DNA of 64,000 bases from Comamonadaceae bacterium. GTDB taxonomy: Bacteria; Pseudomonadota; Gammaproteobacteria; Burkholderiales; Burkholderiaceae_C. This document shows, in pieces, positions 7,969 through 16,580 of the stretch; position 1 is the stretch's first letter, and every line of letters starts with the position of its first letter. The notes under the pieces were generated by a model. That model worked only from the letters and a program-made list of their open reading frames with translations, was not told the DNA's origin and ran no database searches. Where the stretch lies: assembly GCA_947378785.1 (NCBI GenBank), contig CANCLK010000004.1, forward strand, positions 1 through 64,000, in the 5' to 3' direction. The translations under genes and the position numbers were made by a program.

Positions 7969-8747
7969 GCGGAGACCTCTTTGATCGGAATGATGGATGA
8001 AATGGAGGAGGACTGACCTTCAGCGCTGTCAGACACATGCAGGCCGCACTCTTTGGCGCTTTCTTGTTCCCACCACCAGCGGCCCGAGCGAATGTCTTCG
8101 CCCAGGGTGACGGCGCGGGTGCAGGGCGCGCAACCAATGCTCGGGAAAAACTCGTCGTGCAGCGGGTTGTAGAGAATGTTGTTGACGCCGATAAAGTGCC
8201 AAACGTCACCGGCTGTCCAGCGGGCCAGCGGGTTGACCTTGGCTCTTTCGCCAGGTTCGCCGACCCACTCGTGTTCGATGAACTCGACTTCGGCGCGTGC
8301 GTTCGATTGCTCACGACGCAGGCCGGTCAGCCAGCCTTTTTTACCGGCCAGCGCGCGGCCCAGTGGTTCCATCTTGCGGATGCCGCAGCAGGCTTTGCGC
8401 AGCTCCACGCTCTGGTACATGGCTTTGTCACCATGCGTGCTGACGAAGGCGTTGGCGACTTCTGCAACAGGGCGATAGGCATCAACCGGGCGTGCGTAAC
8501 GCGCCTCAATGCGGCCAATCATCGCCACCGTTTGCGGGTGCAGCATGCCGGTTTCGAGCACAAAAATGCTGCAATCGATGTGGTGCTCAGCCAGCAAGTG
8601 GGTGATGACCATGTCTTCAGCGCCCAAGCTAGAGGCTTGGGTCAATGGCGAAAACTCTTGCGCTGCGCGTTTTAGTAGATCAATGGTTTCGACGAGCTTG
8701 GCGTCGAAGTCTGGAGAAGCTTTCGCGTAAAGAGAGACTGCGCTCAT
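7965..8747 (-). CDS. cysH: Assimilatory APS reductase (phosphoadenylyl-sulfate reductase family)
   Basis: Reduces activated sulfate to sulfite in the cytoplasm; 260 residues. The iron-sulfur cysteine pairs KACCGIRK (about 136-143) and GCAPCTR (about 221-227) mark the APS-specific 4Fe-4S branch, as opposed to the E. coli PAPS enzyme, which lacks them. The catalytic cysteine is in KECGLH near the C-terminus. This agrees with the lack of an APS kinase in the operon. It starts with ATG overlapping the DUF934 stop (ATGA) and ends overlapping the GTG of cysD. Confidence 0.95.
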   Translation of the reverse strand: MSAVSLYAKASPDFDAKLVETIDLLKRAAQEFSPLTQASSLGAEDMVITHLLAEHHIDCSIFVLETGMLHPQTVAMIGRIEARYARPVDAYRPVAEVANAFVSTHGDKAMYQSVELRKACCGIRKMEPLGRALAGKKGWLTGLRREQSNARAEVEFIEHEWVGEPGERAKVNPLARWTAGDVWHFIGVNNILYNPLHDEFFPSIGCAPCTRAVTLGEDIRSGRWWWEQESAKECGLHVSDSAEGQSSSISSIIPIKEVSA

Positions 8748-9160
8748 GAGCCTGCGCTCTCGGTTTCAGTGTGTGCAAAGTGGGGTTTGATCTGCACCGC
8801 GTCGCCTTGGTAGCGACCGACGCCATAACCAGGGTAGCTGGCCAGCACGCGCTGCGCCACGTCAAGTGGCTGGTCGGCGCGCAACACAGCGACGTTGAAG
8901 CCGCTGCGTTCCATTTGGGCGAGCTGGTCGACCAGCACGTCGCCTGTCGCGCGTATCTCGCCGCTGAATTCACGACGACGGCGCAGTAAAAAGGCTTGGC
9001 TGTAGGCGCGGCCATCGGTGAACTTCGGGAAGTGCAGGTCGATGCGATTCACGCCGTTCAGTGGCAGGTCCATCGGGTCAGCATCGTTAGCGAGAACCAC
9101 GGTGCTGGTGAGTTGAGCGTCGTTGTCTTCAGCGTTGTCGTGGGTGGTGAGTAATTTCAT
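8744..9160 (-). CDS. DUF934 family protein of the sulfite reductase operon
   Basis: A protein of about 138 residues typical of DUF934, which is nearly always found next to cysI in betaproteobacteria. The recognisable core runs from IDLHFPKFTDGRAYSQAF to RATGDVLVDQLAQMERSGF. No catalytic motif is evident. It has been proposed as an accessory or electron-transfer partner of sulfite reductase, but the role is unproven. The start could be ATG at 9160 or the upstream GTG at 9175, which overlaps the cysI stop as GTGA; I give the ATG. Its stop overlaps the cysH start. Confidence 0.88.
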   Translation of the reverse strand: MKLLTTHDNAEDNDAQLTSTVVLANDADPMDLPLNGVNRIDLHFPKFTDGRAYSQAFLLRRRREFSGEIRATGDVLVDQLAQMERSGFNVAVLRADQPLDVAQRVLASYPGYGVGRYQGDAVQIKPHFAHTETESAGS

Positions 9161-9171
9161 GGTGATATCTT

Positions 9172-10977
9172 TCACGCCTGTTCGACCACAACGATGCGTG
9201 CGCTCTTGGCGGCAGCCTTGTACGGATCCATACCGACGCGGCGCAGCGTGGTGATGAAGGTTTCACCAGACGTGCGGTGTTGGCGATAGGTTTCCAGCAC
9301 AGCTTCGATGACTTCTGGCACTTCAGGTGCCGTGAACGATGGGCCGACGACTTTGCCCGGTACCGAGTCGCCGCTCAGCGTTGAGCCGTCAGAGCCGCCT
9401 AGCGACACCTGGTACCACTCCAGGCCGTCTTTGTCGACGCCCAAAATGCCGATGTGGCCGCTGTGGTGATGACCGCAGGAGTTGATGCAGCCGCTGATGT
9501 GCAGGTCAATCTCGCCCAAGTCGTGCAACTCGTCCATGTCTTGGTAGCGCTCGGTGATGGCCTCGGCAATCGGGATCGAGCGGGCATTTGCCAACGAGCA
9601 AAAGTCGCCGCCTGGGCAGGCGATCATGTCCGTCAACAGGCGGATGTTTGGACGGGCAAAGCCGGCCTTGCGGGCCGCGCGCCAGAGCTCAGGCAACTGG
9701 TCACAGGCGACCCAGGGCAGCAGCAAGTTTTGGTCGTGCGTGACGCGTAATTCTCCGGCGCTGAAGGCGTCAGCCAATTCGGCAGCCTTGTCGAGTTGGT
9801 CGGCTGTGGCATCGCCTGGTGCTTGGCCTAAGCGTTTGAACGACAGGGTGACTGCGCGTAAATCTGGGTTCTTGTGCGCGGCGACGTTTTGCTTGAGCCA
9901 ACGGCCAAACTCGATGTCGTCTTCCGCGGCAGCGCGCAGGATGTTGGCGATTTTGGCATCCGCGCTCTTGCGATCGCAGCTCAGCGACGGTGGCACGAAG
10001 CAGGCCGTGACGCGGTCGAGTTCTTCTTGGGTGATGGTGTGTGGACCACCATCGTGTTCCATGATTTGCAGGTACTCGGCTTCGACGTCATCGATGTAAC
10101 GCTGACCTTCGGCCTTGACCAATATCTTGATGCGGGCCTTGTAAATGTTGTCGCGACGGCCATAGCGGTTGTAAACGCGAACGATGGCCTCGATGAAGTT
10201 CATGACCTGATGCCAAGGCAGAAATTCACGAATCACGGTGCCAATGATGGGGGTGCGGCCCATGCCGCCGCCGACCAACACTTTGAAGCCCAGCTCACCT
10301 TCGGCGTTGCGGATCAAATGCAGGCCAACGTCATGCCAAGCGGTGGCTGCGCGGTCTTCACGGGCGCCGCTGATGGCGATCTTGAACTTGCGCGGCAGAT
10401 AAGCAAACTCTGGGTGCAGCGTGCTCCACTGGCGCAGGATCTCGCCAAACGGCCGCGGATCGGAAATCTCGTCAGCCGCAATACCAGCCCGTTCGTCGCT
10501 GGTGATGTTGCGGATGCAGTTGCCGCTGGTCTGAATGCCATGCATGTCGACGCTGGCCAGCAGGTCCATCACGTCGGCTGACTTGTCGAGCGGAATCCAG
10601 TTGTACTGGATGTTCTGGCGCGTGGTGAAGTGGGCGTAGCCTGCCGTCAGCTTGGAGCCTATGGCCAGACCGCCGGTCAACACCGGACCGAGCAAATCTT
10701 GCTTGGCTTGGGCCTCGTTGAACAACTTGGCATTCGGCTGGTCGTACTCGCGGGCGATTTTGGCCAACACACGCACTTGCGCACTGGAGAGTTCGCCATA
10801 AGGCACAGCCACGCGCAGCATTGGCGCGTAACGCTGCACGTACCAGCCGTTTTGCAGGCGCAGCGGCTTGAACTCGTCTTCAGACAAGTCGCCAGCCTGC
10901 CAGCGCGTGAGTTGGTCTCGGTACTGGTCAGCCCGCGCTCGAACGAACTGGCGGTCAAATTCTGTGTATTGGTACAT
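9172..10977 (-). CDS. cysI: Sulfite reductase, siroheme/4Fe-4S hemoprotein
   Basis: Catalyses six-electron reduction of sulfite to sulfide; 601 residues. It has the duplicated nitrite/sulfite reductase ferredoxin-like half domains and siroheme-binding domains, with the N-terminal substrate region around SGNCIRNITSDERAG. The 4Fe-4S/siroheme cysteines are seen in IACPGGDFCSLANARS (about 453-468) and ISGCINSCGHHHSGHIG (about 496-512). No CysJ flavoprotein gene is in the window, so electrons probably come from ferredoxin or another carrier; fdxA and an FNR lie 4 kb away. It lies 35 bp after the TauE-type carrier on the same strand. Confidence 0.95.
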   Translation of the reverse strand: MYQYTEFDRQFVRARADQYRDQLTRWQAGDLSEDEFKPLRLQNGWYVQRYAPMLRVAVPYGELSSAQVRVLAKIAREYDQPNAKLFNEAQAKQDLLGPVLTGGLAIGSKLTAGYAHFTTRQNIQYNWIPLDKSADVMDLLASVDMHGIQTSGNCIRNITSDERAGIAADEISDPRPFGEILRQWSTLHPEFAYLPRKFKIAISGAREDRAATAWHDVGLHLIRNAEGELGFKVLVGGGMGRTPIIGTVIREFLPWHQVMNFIEAIVRVYNRYGRRDNIYKARIKILVKAEGQRYIDDVEAEYLQIMEHDGGPHTITQEELDRVTACFVPPSLSCDRKSADAKIANILRAAAEDDIEFGRWLKQNVAAHKNPDLRAVTLSFKRLGQAPGDATADQLDKAAELADAFSAGELRVTHDQNLLLPWVACDQLPELWRAARKAGFARPNIRLLTDMIACPGGDFCSLANARSIPIAEAITERYQDMDELHDLGEIDLHISGCINSCGHHHSGHIGILGVDKDGLEWYQVSLGGSDGSTLSGDSVPGKVVGPSFTAPEVPEVIEAVLETYRQHRTSGETFITTLRRVGMDPYKAAAKSARIVVVEQA

Positions 10978-11012
10978 ATTTAAAGGGGGTCAGAACCCGT
11001 TTTTAAGGCGGT

Positions 11013-11804
11013 TCAAATCGTGATTAATTTGACGCCGGCATACGCCAGCAGCAAAGACAAAAGGGAACGAATGATACGGTCTGGCGTTTTGTGGACCAGT
11101 TGCGAGCCGAGCCAGATGCCTGGCAAGGAGCCGATCAGCAACTTGCCCAGCAGCGGCCAGTCGACCGATCCGAGCGAGGCGTGACCCAAACCCGCCACCA
11201 GCGTCAATGGCACGGCGTACGCAATGTCGGCAGCCACAATGCGCGGCAGCGGCAGCAGGGGGTACAACAAGATCAGCGCCGTGACACCGATCGCGCCGGC
11301 ACCCACAGAGGTGAGTGTGACCAGGGTGCCAATCACCGTACCAAACAAGATAGGCAAGCTCCAGTGCCGAGGCCGTGTGGCTGCTTCTAATTGCTCGCCA
11401 GCGATAAGACGGGGTATTTTTTTACCCTGAATAGCTTTGTAAAGCGTGGCGAGCGCCGTGAACAGCAGCGCGACGCCCAGGGTCATCGTCATGGCTTTTT
11501 GCACGACCGGGTTGGCTGGGCCTAATTCGTGCAGGACATACAGAGTGATCAGCGCGGCCGGAATGCTACCGATGCTGAGTGTCCCGACCAGACGCCAAGG
11601 GACGATGCGTTGTCGAGCAAGGCTGACTGTGCCGCCCATTTTGGTGAAAGCAGCAAACAGCAAATCAGTGCCGATGGCCAAGTGCGGCTTGATACCGAAC
11701 CCAAAAATCAGCAGCGGGGTCATCAAAGAACCACCACCGACACCGGTCAGACCAACAATCAGGCCAACAACAAAGCCGGCAAAAATAAACGCGAAATCAT
11801 GCAT
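11013..11804 (-). CDS. Sulfite exporter TauE/SafE family membrane protein
   Basis: Integral inner-membrane protein of about 263 residues with seven to eight hydrophobic segments. It has the family GVGGG signature near the N-terminus (LTGVGGGSLMTPLLI) and the repeated version around LTSVGAGAIGVTAL in the second half. Family members move sulfite, sulfonates or related anions across the membrane. Its place at the head of the cys operon suggests sulfite or sulfate handling. The ATG at 11804 is used; the reading frame also extends to a TTG at 11813. A promoter-like pair ends only a few bases upstream, so the message may have almost no leader. Confidence 0.9.
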   Translation of the reverse strand: MHDFAFIFAGFVVGLIVGLTGVGGGSLMTPLLIFGFGIKPHLAIGTDLLFAAFTKMGGTVSLARQRIVPWRLVGTLSIGSIPAALITLYVLHELGPANPVVQKAMTMTLGVALLFTALATLYKAIQGKKIPRLIAGEQLEAATRPRHWSLPILFGTVIGTLVTLTSVGAGAIGVTALILLYPLLPLPRIVAADIAYAVPLTLVAGLGHASLGSVDWPLLGKLLIGSLPGIWLGSQLVHKTPDRIIRSLLSLLLAYAGVKLITI

Positions 11805-11812
11805 AGGGCGCA

Positions 11813-11874
11813 ACTATAAAAGCTCGTCTTATGAATCCAAACGACAGTTTTCTTCTTCGCTTATGCGCATAAGC
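11813..11874 (-). promoter_or_regulatory. Putative promoter and palindromic operator for the tauE-cys operon
   Basis: On the minus strand a -35-like TTGGAT (11835-11840) and -10-like TATAGT (11813-11818) are 16 bases apart, just ahead of the ATG at 11804. Further upstream lies a perfect 16-base palindrome, GCTTATGCGCATAAGC (11859-11874), centred about 60 bases before the expected transcription start. That is a usual place for a LysR-type activator such as CysB, whose gene is in this window. Binding by CysB is inference. Confidence 0.4.
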
Positions 11875-13755
11875 TTATTCAGAAAATCGATGTCGACTGG
11901 CCAGTAGTGATTGCGCCAATCGTTTTTCAATCGGTAAGGGTTCTGCGTGCAGCCAGGCGGCCAGAAGTTCACCACACAGAACGGCAAAGCTGAGACCTCT
12001 GGAACCCAAAGCGGTGCAGACGTACACGCCCGGCAGGGCGGCATCGTCCAGCGGTCCAACGAGGGGAAGCCGATCTGCAGAGACGCAGCGCACGCCAGCC
12101 CATGCTTGGGCACGGCCGTCGTCGAACGTGGTTATCAAAGTCTCTGCGGTCCCCGGTAGCAGGCGCTGGAGTCGCTCAAAAATGTGTTGCTGGTCGGTGC
12201 CTTGGGTCTTGCTGTCGTTGCAGTCTCGCTGAAAGGTCGCGCCCATCAGCCAGTGCGTTTTGCCGTCTTCACCCATGAAGGCCGGGATGAAGCTGCCATG
12301 GCCGTTGACGGGGAAGGGGGGCATGGCAGTCGCATCGGTGACGGCGCCCCACGCCACCTGACCGCGAATCGGCTGTAGCGCTAAACGCGCACGCCATAGG
12401 CCCACATGTGGTGTCAAACCAGCACTTTCAAAGCCCGCGGCCAAGACCACGAGTTCGGCCTCGGCCAGGCAGTCCCCGGTGGTGTCAACGACTTGCCAAA
12501 TACATTCTGGGCCAGCCACCGATGTGCGCCTCAGGCTCGCGACCTTCACGCCGTACTGTGCCGTGACGCCTGGTGTTGCCAGCAGTGCCCGAACCAGTCG
12601 TTGCGGTTTGATCCAACCGCCTGCGGCGTGCCAGAGGGGGGGCACTTCTGTGTTGCTGGCAGACTGTTGCGCAGCACCCGCAGCCGTTTGAATCGCGCGG
12701 ATCTCATCTGCGCCCGCCAACCGGCTCCAGTGATCGCCAGATTCAGGCCAGTGGCAGGGCAGGCCACCGCTGCCATCAAACCTGCGCTGCAAGATACCGT
12801 TGGCTTGCCAGTCAACGTTGACCCGCAAATGGGTCCTCGCGAATTGCCAAGTGGCGCGCAGACCGCTGCGAGACAAGCGCGACAACTGGCTGTCATCGGG
12901 CGAGGTGTGCGGGGCCAACATGCCCACGGGGAGTGCGGAAGCGCCACCGGCTGCTGCTTCATGTGCATCTAGAAGGGTCACTTGCCAGCCGCGTTTGGCT
13001 AGGCTGGCAGCGCAGGCTGCACCTGCCAAGCCGGCACCAATGACGACACAGCGTTTGGGCGAGTGCGGCTTTGGCTTGTTGGGTTCGGCCGCTTTCTTGG
13101 GTTCCCAATGGGGGTTGAAGCATGCTTGCAAGTGGTCAAGCTGGGGAGCAGTCCCTGGCATCTTGTTGACCTCAAAACCGCATTGCGACAGCCCGTCGAT
13201 CAGGCTGGGTGCGACCGACCCGCTCGCTAGACGTGTGCCACGCCGACAGTAACGGGCCAGCGCTTTCAAGGTGTGCTGATCCCAAATGCCTGGGTCGCCC
13301 TGTGGGCTGAAACTGCCAAGGTAGACGCTGTCTGCTTCAATGGAGGACTCCTTGAGCAGCGCCTGTGTGTCGCCAATGCCAAGGGTGAGTAAGACTTGGC
13401 CGTCCTCGAACGCCAAGCGGTGCACACCCGGCAGCAGGCCCTGCCATTGTTCGCACAGTTGCACGGCCAACGGTAACAATTCGGGGTATTTGGTCGCTGC
13501 GCGCAAGAGCTCGGTCGCCGCAAGGGGAGCGCCCTCCGTCGAAACGAAGTGCAGCAGTCGTGGACGTTGCGGGTCAGCCTTCCAGGCCTGCCAAATGAGC
13601 AAAAAATGAAGGCCCTGCCCGAAGCCGATGTCGAGCACTCGCCATCGCGCTTGGCCGGCCCAAGCGGCGGGCAAACCGCAGCTTTCCAAAAAAAACGGGC
13701 GGGCTTGCGTCAGCAAAAGGTCAGGGGGCAGGCGGAACGTAGCCCGCAACAGCAT
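11875..13755 (-). CDS. mnmC: MnmC-like protein: degenerate tRNA methyltransferase domain fused to FAD oxidoreductase domain
   Basis: Bifunctional MnmC converts cmnm5U to nm5U (FAD domain) and nm5U to mnm5U (methyltransferase domain) at the tRNA wobble base. The C-terminal DAO-type domain looks intact: [21 protein letters not shown] near residue 240, [13 protein letters not shown], and the end [17 protein letters not shown]...[10 protein letters not shown]. The methyltransferase half is eroded. It lacks the usual N-terminal stretch (WLPDGTPFSPRF-type), the start at 13755 already lies inside the end of yggX, and the usual FLDGFxP motif reads YLGSFSP. The longer frame to 13818 overlaps yggX for its full extra length and does not restore the missing part. 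The oxidoreductase activity is likely; methyl transfer is doubtful. Confidence 0.8.
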   Translation of the reverse strand: MLLRATFRLPPDLLLTQARPFFLESCGLPAAWAGQARWRVLDIGFGQGLHFLLIWQAWKADPQRPRLLHFVSTEGAPLAATELLRAATKYPELLPLAVQLCEQWQGLLPGVHRLAFEDGQVLLTLGIGDTQALLKESSIEADSVYLGSFSPQGDPGIWDQHTLKALARYCRRGTRLASGSVAPSLIDGLSQCGFEVNKMPGTAPQLDHLQACFNPHWEPKKAAEPNKPKPHSPKRCVVIGAGLAGAACAASLAKRGWQVTLLDAHEAAAGGASALPVGMLAPHTSPDDSQLSRLSRSGLRATWQFARTHLRVNVDWQANGILQRRFDGSGGLPCHWPESGDHWSRLAGADEIRAIQTAAGAAQQSASNTEVPPLWHAAGGWIKPQRLVRALLATPGVTAQYGVKVASLRRTSVAGPECIWQVVDTTGDCLAEAELVVLAAGFESAGLTPHVGLWRARLALQPIRGQVAWGAVTDATAMPPFPVNGHGSFIPAFMGEDGKTHWLMGATFQRDCNDSKTQGTDQQHIFERLQRLLPGTAETLITTFDDGRAQAWAGVRCVSADRLPLVGPLDDAALPGVYVCTALGSRGLSFAVLCGELLAAWLHAEPLPIEKRLAQSLLASRHRFSE

Positions 13756-13993
13756 CCGCGCCGTCACCAAAAAAGTGCTTTTCCATTTGTCGAGCCAAGT
13801 ATTGACGGGCACGGGCATCGGCCAAATTCAGGCGGTTTTCGTTCACCAGCATGGTCTGCTGTTTCATCCATTCAGCCCAAGCGGTTTTGCTGACTTCTTC
13901 CCATAAACGCTTGCCCAAAGGACCTGGGTAAGGCGGGAAGTCCAAGCCTTCGGCCTCTTGACCGAGTTTGATGCAGTTAACCATCCGTGCCAT
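13721..13993 (-). CDS. Probable Fe(2+)-trafficking protein, YggX family
   Basis: Small cytoplasmic protein of 90 residues, the normal length for the family that protects iron-sulfur clusters from oxidative damage. It has the conserved N-terminal [18 protein letters not shown] with the single cysteine at residue 7, and [21 protein letters not shown] in the middle, ending in AGYVPPAP as usual. Its last 35 bases overlap the start of the shortened mnmC frame. No partner genes for iron-sulfur biogenesis are adjacent. Confidence 0.93.
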   Translation of the reverse strand: MARMVNCIKLGQEAEGLDFPPYPGPLGKRLWEEVSKTAWAEWMKQQTMLVNENRLNLADARARQYLARQMEKHFFGDGADAVAGYVPPAP

Positions 13994-14341
13994 ATAAGTT
14001 GTCTTTCGCAGAGATCGCTGTTGAAAAAAGAATATCAGTGAGACCGATGCCGCACAGGGGCAAGGGCGAATTCGGGATTATCTTTCAAGCTGATAACGTT
14101 GAGCTTGAGCCGCCCGGTCATGCGCCATCCCGAAGGGCAAAGATATCGCAGTCAAAGTGGAATTATCTTTCAGCGGTAAAATGAAAGACAAGTTGAGAAA
14201 ACAAATGACGACATCGTTCAGGCCTGCTGACCGGCCGGCACTTAGAGTGTCTGATGTCACTCGATGCTTCGCCAGGGCCTCAAAAGCAGGTGAAACAAGT
14301 CATAGAACGCGCTATGCGCCAACCGAAAAAAGGTAACGCCA
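13994..14341. other. 348-bp intergenic region between divergent yggX and a small Cys protein
   Basis: No convincing gene. Two copies of the 11-mer ATTATCTTTCA occur in direct orientation at 14077-14087 and 14162-14172, each followed by a GATAA/GGTAA-like run. They may be promoter-proximal binding sites. A 51-codon frame at 14181-14336 on the plus strand begins ATG AAA GAC AAG and stops 5 bases before the GTG of the next gene. It has no clear ribosome site and no recognised domain, so I do not call it a gene. Confidence 0.4.
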
Positions 14342-14584
14342 GTGGCAAGATCTGAAACAAAAACGGCTGTCCTTCCAGACGGCCTTCGTTATAAATCCAA
14401 AGTGTCCGGCTCACCATTTGTAGCCACCACATCATTTGGCAGCGCGACCATGTCCTGCTTCATGTGTGGCAAGCACCGTCCGCGTTCCATGATGGGCACG
14501 CGCAAGGTCTTGGGCAAAGCTCAGGCGGTTTGTGCGCCTTCTTGCAAAGGGCTGGACGAGTTGCTCAGCAACCCTCCAGCGTAA
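14342..14584 (+). CDS. Small hypothetical protein with paired cysteines
   Basis: An 80-residue protein starting with GTG behind AAGGTAA. The centre has CFMCGKHRPRSMM and, 24 residues on, CAPSC, so four cysteines in two CxxC/CxxxC pairs that could bind zinc. A basic middle part (RPRSMMGTRKVLGKA) would fit nucleic-acid binding. I recognise no named family; function unknown. It is followed 58 bp later by dsbB on the same strand. Confidence 0.6.
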   Translation: MARSETKTAVLPDGLRYKSKVSGSPFVATTSFGSATMSCFMCGKHRPRSMMGTRKVLGKAQAVCAPSCKGLDELLSNPPA

Positions 14585-14642
14585 GCACTGCAGGGCCTCA
14601 TTCCCAAAAGCTGAGCTGGCCCAGTTCAAGAATCGGCAACGA

Positions 14643-15161
14643 ATGAACATGTTTTTGACTAAAAACACGGCTGTGCCTCGCCGGGGACTTGTACTGATCT
14701 GCTTGGGATCTGTCTCGATGCTGGCTTTTGGTTTGTACTTGCAGCACGTTGTCGGTCTCGAGCCTTGCCCAATGTGCATTGTTCAGCGCTATGCTCTGGT
14801 GTTTGTGGCGATGCTGGCTGGGATCACTGCCCTCTTTTCTGGCCGTGCAGTACTGGTCGGTGGCTCGGGCCTCTTGCTACTCAGCGCCGGCTTCGGGGCT
14901 TTTGTGGCTGCCCGACAAAGCTGGTTGCAATGGTTCCCGCCTGAAGTCTCTGCCTGCGGGCGCGATTTCTACGGCATGATCGAAACTTTCCCATTGCAAC
15001 GCGTGATTCCCATGATCTTCAAGGGCAGCGGCGATTGCAGCAAGGTTGATTGGACTTTCTTGAGTCTGTCCATCGCCAATTGGTCTTTCCTGGCTTTCAT
15101 CGGCATCAGCCTGCTGGTTGTGGCTTTGATACTGCGGCTGTTGAGTCAACGTACGCGTTAA
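14643..15161 (+). CDS. dsbB: Disulfide bond formation protein B
   Basis: Inner-membrane quinone reductase that reoxidises periplasmic DsbA; 172 residues, typical size. Four hydrophobic helices are evident. The first periplasmic loop has the redox pair in EPCPMCIVQRYAL, which includes the quinone-site Arg, and the second loop has its two cysteines at SACGRDF and SGDCSKVDW. The start at ATG 14643 (MNMFLTKN) is chosen because the frame upstream overlaps the preceding small gene. Its likely clients here include the disulfide-prone Tad pilus and secreted proteins; that is inference. Confidence 0.95.
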   Translation: MNMFLTKNTAVPRRGLVLICLGSVSMLAFGLYLQHVVGLEPCPMCIVQRYALVFVAMLAGITALFSGRAVLVGGSGLLLLSAGFGAFVAARQSWLQWFPPEVSACGRDFYGMIETFPLQRVIPMIFKGSGDCSKVDWTFLSLSIANWSFLAFIGISLLVVALILRLLSQRTR

Positions 15162-15203
15162 ATCTAGGCGGCCAGCGCTGCCCTAGTCGGCGCTTGTTCC
15201 CGC

Positions 15204-16577
15204 TCATATGCCAGACGGATAGGTCTCCGGCACTTCACCGCCTTGCCACACCAAACCCTTGTCTATCGGTTCTAGTGCATGCGTTTCGTCCCAGTGCACC
15301 AAGGCGTCAAACTGCCGCGCCAGATGCGTGAAAAAGTAATGGCTTTGGCGTTCTGTTTCTGGGCGGTAAATGACCCCAATCGCGCGTTGTAAGCGCAGCG
15401 CTTCGGTCATTTTTTGAAGTTCAGGGTTGTCTTTCAGCAGCAGCATGAAATTGGCCGTACTGGCTTGGTGAAAAACAGCTTCCCAACTGCCGTCCAAGCC
15501 CGGTCGGACGTGTTTCCGTTGGGGCCATTCGTCCCATTCCGAGACCGCGGTAACGGTTCCGTGATGGGTACTCATACCGATCAAAAAAGCTTCAGAACCG
15601 TAGTGCTCGCGCATCAACTTGCCAACGTTCCATTCACCACGATCGCCCATTTCGGTGACGCTTGCATCGCCCAAGTGCGAGTTGTGCGCCCACACCGCCA
15701 TGCGCGGCGGTGTAGCGCCTTCTGCCAAGTGCTGCGACAGGGCCACCAAGGTATCGACCATGTGGCTGTCACGCAAATTCCAAGATGACACACGACCCCG
15801 AAACATGCTGCGGTAATAGGCTTCGGCATTGCGCACGAGTCTGGCATTTTGCTGAGCGTAAAAATAGTCGTCGCGCGCGAGTCCGGGCGCTGTTGTGTTG
15901 CTGTCCAAGCGGAGCATCATCTCGCTCAACTGTTGCACGACCTCGTCTTCACAGCTGCGAGCCATGCCAAAGGCGGCGGCGTAGCCATACGCTTGGCTGT
16001 CTTGACCGACGTGGTCAAAGCAGGCATATCGCGAGCGCGCCCGTTGTGCCGAAACAGGATCGGTGCGGTCAAGGTAAGCCAGCACTTCTTCCATGGATCG
16101 AAACAGGCTGTACAAGTCCATGCCGTAAAAACCAACTTGCATGGCCGCGCTGCGATCGCTGTTGTGCTGTCGCAGCCATTCAATGAAGTCGCAGACTTCA
16201 GTGTTGCGCCACATCCAAGAGGGGAAGCGCTCAAAGCCGGCCGTGGCTTCGCGGGCATCTTTGTCTGTTGACAAGCCGCGCACATAGCGGTTCACGCGCC
16301 AAGCATCTGGCCAGTCAGCCTCAACCGCGACGGCAGTGAAACCCTTTTCAATGATCAGTCGCTGGGTGATCTTCACACGTTCCCGGTAAAACTCTTGTGT
16401 GCCGTGGGAGGCCTCACCAATCAGTACAAAGCGCGCATGGCTGATGGCTTTTAGCAGCGGGTCGTAATCTTTGGGGGTTTCCCTTAGCGGATGCAGATGC
16501 CGTTGCAGACCTTCAAGCAAAGCACGCGGCGCGTCTTTGACTTTCGTTGGATTCTTTACAAGTGAGTTGGCAGGCAT
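15204..16577 (-). CDS. Erythromycin esterase family protein
   Basis: A 457-residue hydrolase of the erythromycin esterase / succinoglycan biosynthesis family. Conserved motifs are IGEASHGTQEFYRER (about residues 53-67), AVEADWPDAWRVNRYVRG and VWAHNSHLGDAS (about 305-316), which supply the active-site His and Glu residues of the family. It is third in an operon with a phosphoribosyltransferase (4 bp gap) and an alpha/beta hydrolase. This trio recurs in proteobacteria and actinobacteria, often with stress genes. True macrolide esterase activity should not be assumed; the substrate is unknown. Confidence 0.88.
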   Translation of the reverse strand: MPANSLVKNPTKVKDAPRALLEGLQRHLHPLRETPKDYDPLLKAISHARFVLIGEASHGTQEFYRERVKITQRLIIEKGFTAVAVEADWPDAWRVNRYVRGLSTDKDAREATAGFERFPSWMWRNTEVCDFIEWLRQHNSDRSAAMQVGFYGMDLYSLFRSMEEVLAYLDRTDPVSAQRARSRYACFDHVGQDSQAYGYAAAFGMARSCEDEVVQQLSEMMLRLDSNTTAPGLARDDYFYAQQNARLVRNAEAYYRSMFRGRVSSWNLRDSHMVDTLVALSQHLAEGATPPRMAVWAHNSHLGDASVTEMGDRGEWNVGKLMREHYGSEAFLIGMSTHHGTVTAVSEWDEWPQRKHVRPGLDGSWEAVFHQASTANFMLLLKDNPELQKMTEALRLQRAIGVIYRPETERQSHYFFTHLARQFDALVHWDETHALEPIDKGLVWQGGEVPETYPSGI

Positions 16578-16580
16578 GTC

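Noticed and set aside
13756..13818. Upstream extension of mnmC to a start at 13818
   Set aside because: It lies inside yggX and does not supply the missing N-terminal methyltransferase sequence.
14181..14336. 51-codon frame before the small cysteine protein
   Set aside because: No ribosome site, no conserved features and an Arg/Ser-rich sequence typical of chance frames.
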